A DNA stretch of 64,000 nucleotides from an uncultured Algimonas sp. (lineage in GTDB: Bacteria; Pseudomonadota; Alphaproteobacteria; Caulobacterales; Maricaulaceae): the NCBI RefSeq assembly GCF_947498175.1, contig NZ_CANMJB010000004.1, positions 337,059 through 401,058 of the forward strand. Reading direction: 5' to 3'. The notes below the pieces were generated by a model, which saw only the letters and a list, made by a program, of their open reading frames with translations, had not been told where the DNA came from and ran no database searches. A program made the translations under genes and the position numbers. Shown piece by piece: positions 62,327 through 64,000 of this stretch; position 1 is the stretch's first letter; every line of letters starts with the position of its first letter.

Positions 62327-63084
62327 GCTTTCCACTGGCGAACCTTGTCGGGGTCGTTGGCAAACCCGTCGCTCAAGCCAATCGGCTGCGTCCTAGGAAT
62401 CTCGGTTTTACGACGAGCGAAGGTCGCTTTCACCGCAGGAGCAATTTGGGCGTGATCGACCGGTGTCGATCTGGGGATTTGATAGAGGTCGTAACAGTCT
62501 TTGAAGCGCGTGTTCGCGAGGCCAAGAGAGACGACGGCATGATATTTTTCCGCTATCACGGTGGCTGGCGAATACGCCCTTACGCTTGCCGATGGCATGT
62601 CCAGCATGGACCCGTAGTCGACTTCGCTGGAAGATGTGATGGCATCGCCAAAGCCAAGGTCGATAGTGATCGGGATCCTGACACGTTCGAGAAATGCGAC
62701 TGTCTTGAGACGGACACCGCCATATATCTGGTTGCCAGTCATCTGCGCGGCTCGGATTTCCGCCTCTCCGAATGAGAGGCCATCCTCGGCCTCAAACGTG
62801 AGGATCTCGGTGAAGTCAGAGATGATTTTGTCTTCTTCGGATGTGCCTAGTTTAGAGAAGTCGATGTCGACGGTGAAACGTCCGGGGTCGACGGTCCACA
62901 GCGTTACCAGCATTCCGCCTTTTAAGATGTAGGCTTCACGATGTGGAGTTTGGGAAAGCCGGTAGAGAATCCTCTCCAAAGCATATGCAATGAGTATGGT
63001 TTGAAAGTCCTGACCGGATGATCGAGCAATGTTCAGCAAACGCTGTCTAACGGACGCAGCGATGTTCTTGGGTCCTTCAGCCAT
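62245..63084 (-). CDS. abiEii: AbiEii-type nucleotidyltransferase toxin
   Basis: This 279-residue toxin belongs to the type IV AbiE toxin-antitoxin family. The nucleotidyltransferase core has LKGGMLVTLW at 54-63 (GG at 56-57) and VDIDF with D73 and D75, and later VIAEKYHAVVSLG and TRFKDCYDLY. AbiEii toxins transfer nucleotides to tRNA acceptor ends and block growth on phage attack. It is the second gene, starting 8 bp inside the end of abiEi. Its 3' end is antisense to the trb operon end. Confidence 0.92.
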   Translation of the reverse strand: MAEGPKNIAASVRQRLLNIARSSGQDFQTILIAYALERILYRLSQTPHREAYILKGGMLVTLWTVDPGRFTVDIDFSKLGTSEEDKIISDFTEILTFEAEDGLSFGEAEIRAAQMTGNQIYGGVRLKTVAFLERVRIPITIDLGFGDAITSSSEVDYGSMLDMPSASVRAYSPATVIAEKYHAVVSLGLANTRFKDCYDLYQIPRSTPVDHAQIAPAVKATFARRKTEIPRTQPIGLSDGFANDPDKVRQWKAYTAGSLAEGIELSDATAEIWARLSRI

Positions 63085-63682
63085 TGATCGCGAGCGCCTC
63101 TAGATAGGGCTGCATTACAGGCCAGGCATTATGCTCTTGGGCGACGGCAGAGATTTCCGATGGCGTGGACTTACCTTCACGTATCGTCCAGCCAAGTGCA
63201 TCTATAGCGGTCGAGCGTGTCACAAGGCGCGGCAGGCGGAAGCAGTCGGCGAGCGTTTTAGGGAGCGAGTATATTGGCACGCTAACGCCGGCGATCTCAT
63301 GATGTTCTACATGAGATGAGTAATGCGGCTCGCCCATTCGCACAGCCCTGATCTTTGGGTAGGCCGCTCTTGGCTTCCATCCTCCATGCGGGATGATGCC
63401 CCATACCTGTCGAGGAAGCTCGTCAGTGATTTCATGAAAGGCGAGAGCGGAGACAAGTCCTATTCGAAGCTTGGGATAGAGCTTGGATGTTTCAGCGAGC
63501 TGTATGCCTTCCGGTATCTCTGCGTCAGCCCTTTGGTAGAGACCTCGGCCCACTCTAAGGAGAAGCCCTTTCTCGACAGCTCGACTGATAGCTGTCGCAG
63601 AGATGCCAGCTTCACGAAGTTCTGACGCTCGTGCGAGTGTGCTTCGCGAGCAAAGCTCTAGAATGTGCTCGACCTCTGTCAT
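63077..63682 (-). CDS. abiEi: AbiEi antitoxin and autorepressor
   Basis: This protein of about 201 residues has an N-terminal winged helix (LARASELREAGISATAISRAVEKGLLLRVGRGLYQRAD) and a C-terminal domain with VSALAFHEITDELPRQVWGIIPHGG and YSLPKTLADCFRLPRL, the AbiEi signature. It represses the operon and neutralises AbiEii. ATG 63682 or GTG 63685 are the possible starts. An inverted-repeat operator lies directly upstream. Confidence 0.92.
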   Translation of the reverse strand: MTEVEHILELCSRSTLARASELREAGISATAISRAVEKGLLLRVGRGLYQRADAEIPEGIQLAETSKLYPKLRIGLVSALAFHEITDELPRQVWGIIPHGGWKPRAAYPKIRAVRMGEPHYSSHVEHHEIAGVSVPIYSLPKTLADCFRLPRLVTRSTAIDALGWTIREGKSTPSEISAVAQEHNAWPVMQPYLEALAING

Positions 63683-63692
63683 CACAGATAGA

Positions 63693-63740
63693 TGTTACAA
63701 AAGCTCTCATATTACAAGCGTTGTATGAGTTCTTGTAACA
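63693..63740. promoter_or_regulatory. Inverted-repeat operator of abiE
   Basis: Outer arms TGTTACAA (63693-63700) and TTGTAACA (63733-63740), inner arms CTCATA/TATGAG (63706-63711, 63724-63729) and the centre TACAA-GCG-TTGTA (63713-63725) form a nested, slightly asymmetric dyad. AbiEi proteins bind paired inverted repeats at their own promoter. Confidence 0.75.
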
Positions 63741-63908
63741 TTGAAGATGCTTTGGCGAAGTGATTATTGGGTCGCCTACACAAAGGGGCAGTCGATCCCA
63801 GCTTACTGCGTGGAGAACAATACGAGCCTCGAAATGGGGAACAATTCGCTTGACGAGACAGCCTAAATAATTGATATTACTTATGTATTCGACGGGAGTT
63901 TTTGACCT

Positions 63909-64000
63909 CCCCGGTGCGACACATCCCCGGTGCGACACATCCCCGGTGCGACACATCCCCGGTGCGACACATCCCCGGTGCGACACATCCCCGGTGCGAC
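63909..64000 (+). repeat. 16-bp tandem repeat, iteron-like, running off the window
   Basis: The unit CCCCGGTGCGACACAT is repeated without change five times plus 12 bases from 63909 to the last base. Identical units without spacers and a 16-bp period fit replication iterons or another tandem binding array, not CRISPR. The preceding 170 bp to the abiE operator hold no visible gene. Confidence 0.85.

Noticed and set aside
63909..64000. CRISPR array
   Set aside because: Units are contiguous 16-mers with no variable spacers, and there are no cas genes.

Overview
The window looks like part of a conjugative element, either a plasmid or an integrative element with its integrase outside the window, from an alphaproteobacterium. 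A caulobacterial, hyphomonad or sphingomonad-like host fits best. The reasons are the imuA-imuB-dnaE2 mutagenesis cassette with an alphaproteobacterial SOS box (GTTC-N7-GTTC), the RlxS/DUF3363 relaxase with trb genes, TonB receptors with an EVVVTG-type TonB box under FecI/FecR control, and a TorF-type porin. I see no tRNA, rRNA, CRISPR array or intact insertion sequence.

Layout. 1-5.9 kb: the tail of a short-chain dehydrogenase, then imuA-imuB-dnaE2 on the minus strand. 6.0-13.1 kb: a lipoprotein, then an ardA - two small genes - MutS-domain-I - parB operon that resembles an anti-host-defence leading region and ends at a clear terminator. After that come a dead inverted copy of a DUF736 gene, the live DUF736 gene and a DUF2285 protein. 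13.2-16.6 kb: a small HTH protein, DUF2840, a TraF-type signal peptidase, a cluster of four TGTCGACA palindromes (candidate oriT or operator) and the relaxase. 16.6-49.4 kb: cargo, inserted between relaxase and traG. 49.5-62.3 kb: traG, copG and trbBCDEJLFGI with DUF2274 and DUF736. trbL carries an in-frame amber codon. 62.2-63.7 kb: an AbiE toxin-antitoxin pair. The window ends inside a 16-bp tandem (iteron-like) repeat.

The cargo has several units. The first is a 1265-residue nuclease-STAND NTPase that looks like an Avs-type antiphage protein. The second is a divergent MarR/VOC pair. The third is a group of envelope genes, including a secreted Tae4-like amidase with a TonB-box-like segment next to a lipoprotein that could be its immunity partner. 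The fourth is a complete type I secretion locus (TorF, TolC, ABC exporter, HlyD, lipoprotein, 2250-residue RTX protein, HlyC acyltransferase). The fifth is a FecI-FecR-TonB receptor-S9 peptidase module.

The RTX and TonB units lie between two 34-bp dyads (30/34 identical). The core of the left one matches 16 of 18 bases of the E. coli dif core, which suggests a Xer-mobilised (pdif-like) module.

The strongest leads are the dif-like pair around the toxin cassette, the STAND protein, the free-standing MutS mismatch-recognition domain beside ArdA and ParB, the TonB-box-bearing amidase, and the TGTCGACA cluster at the relaxase.
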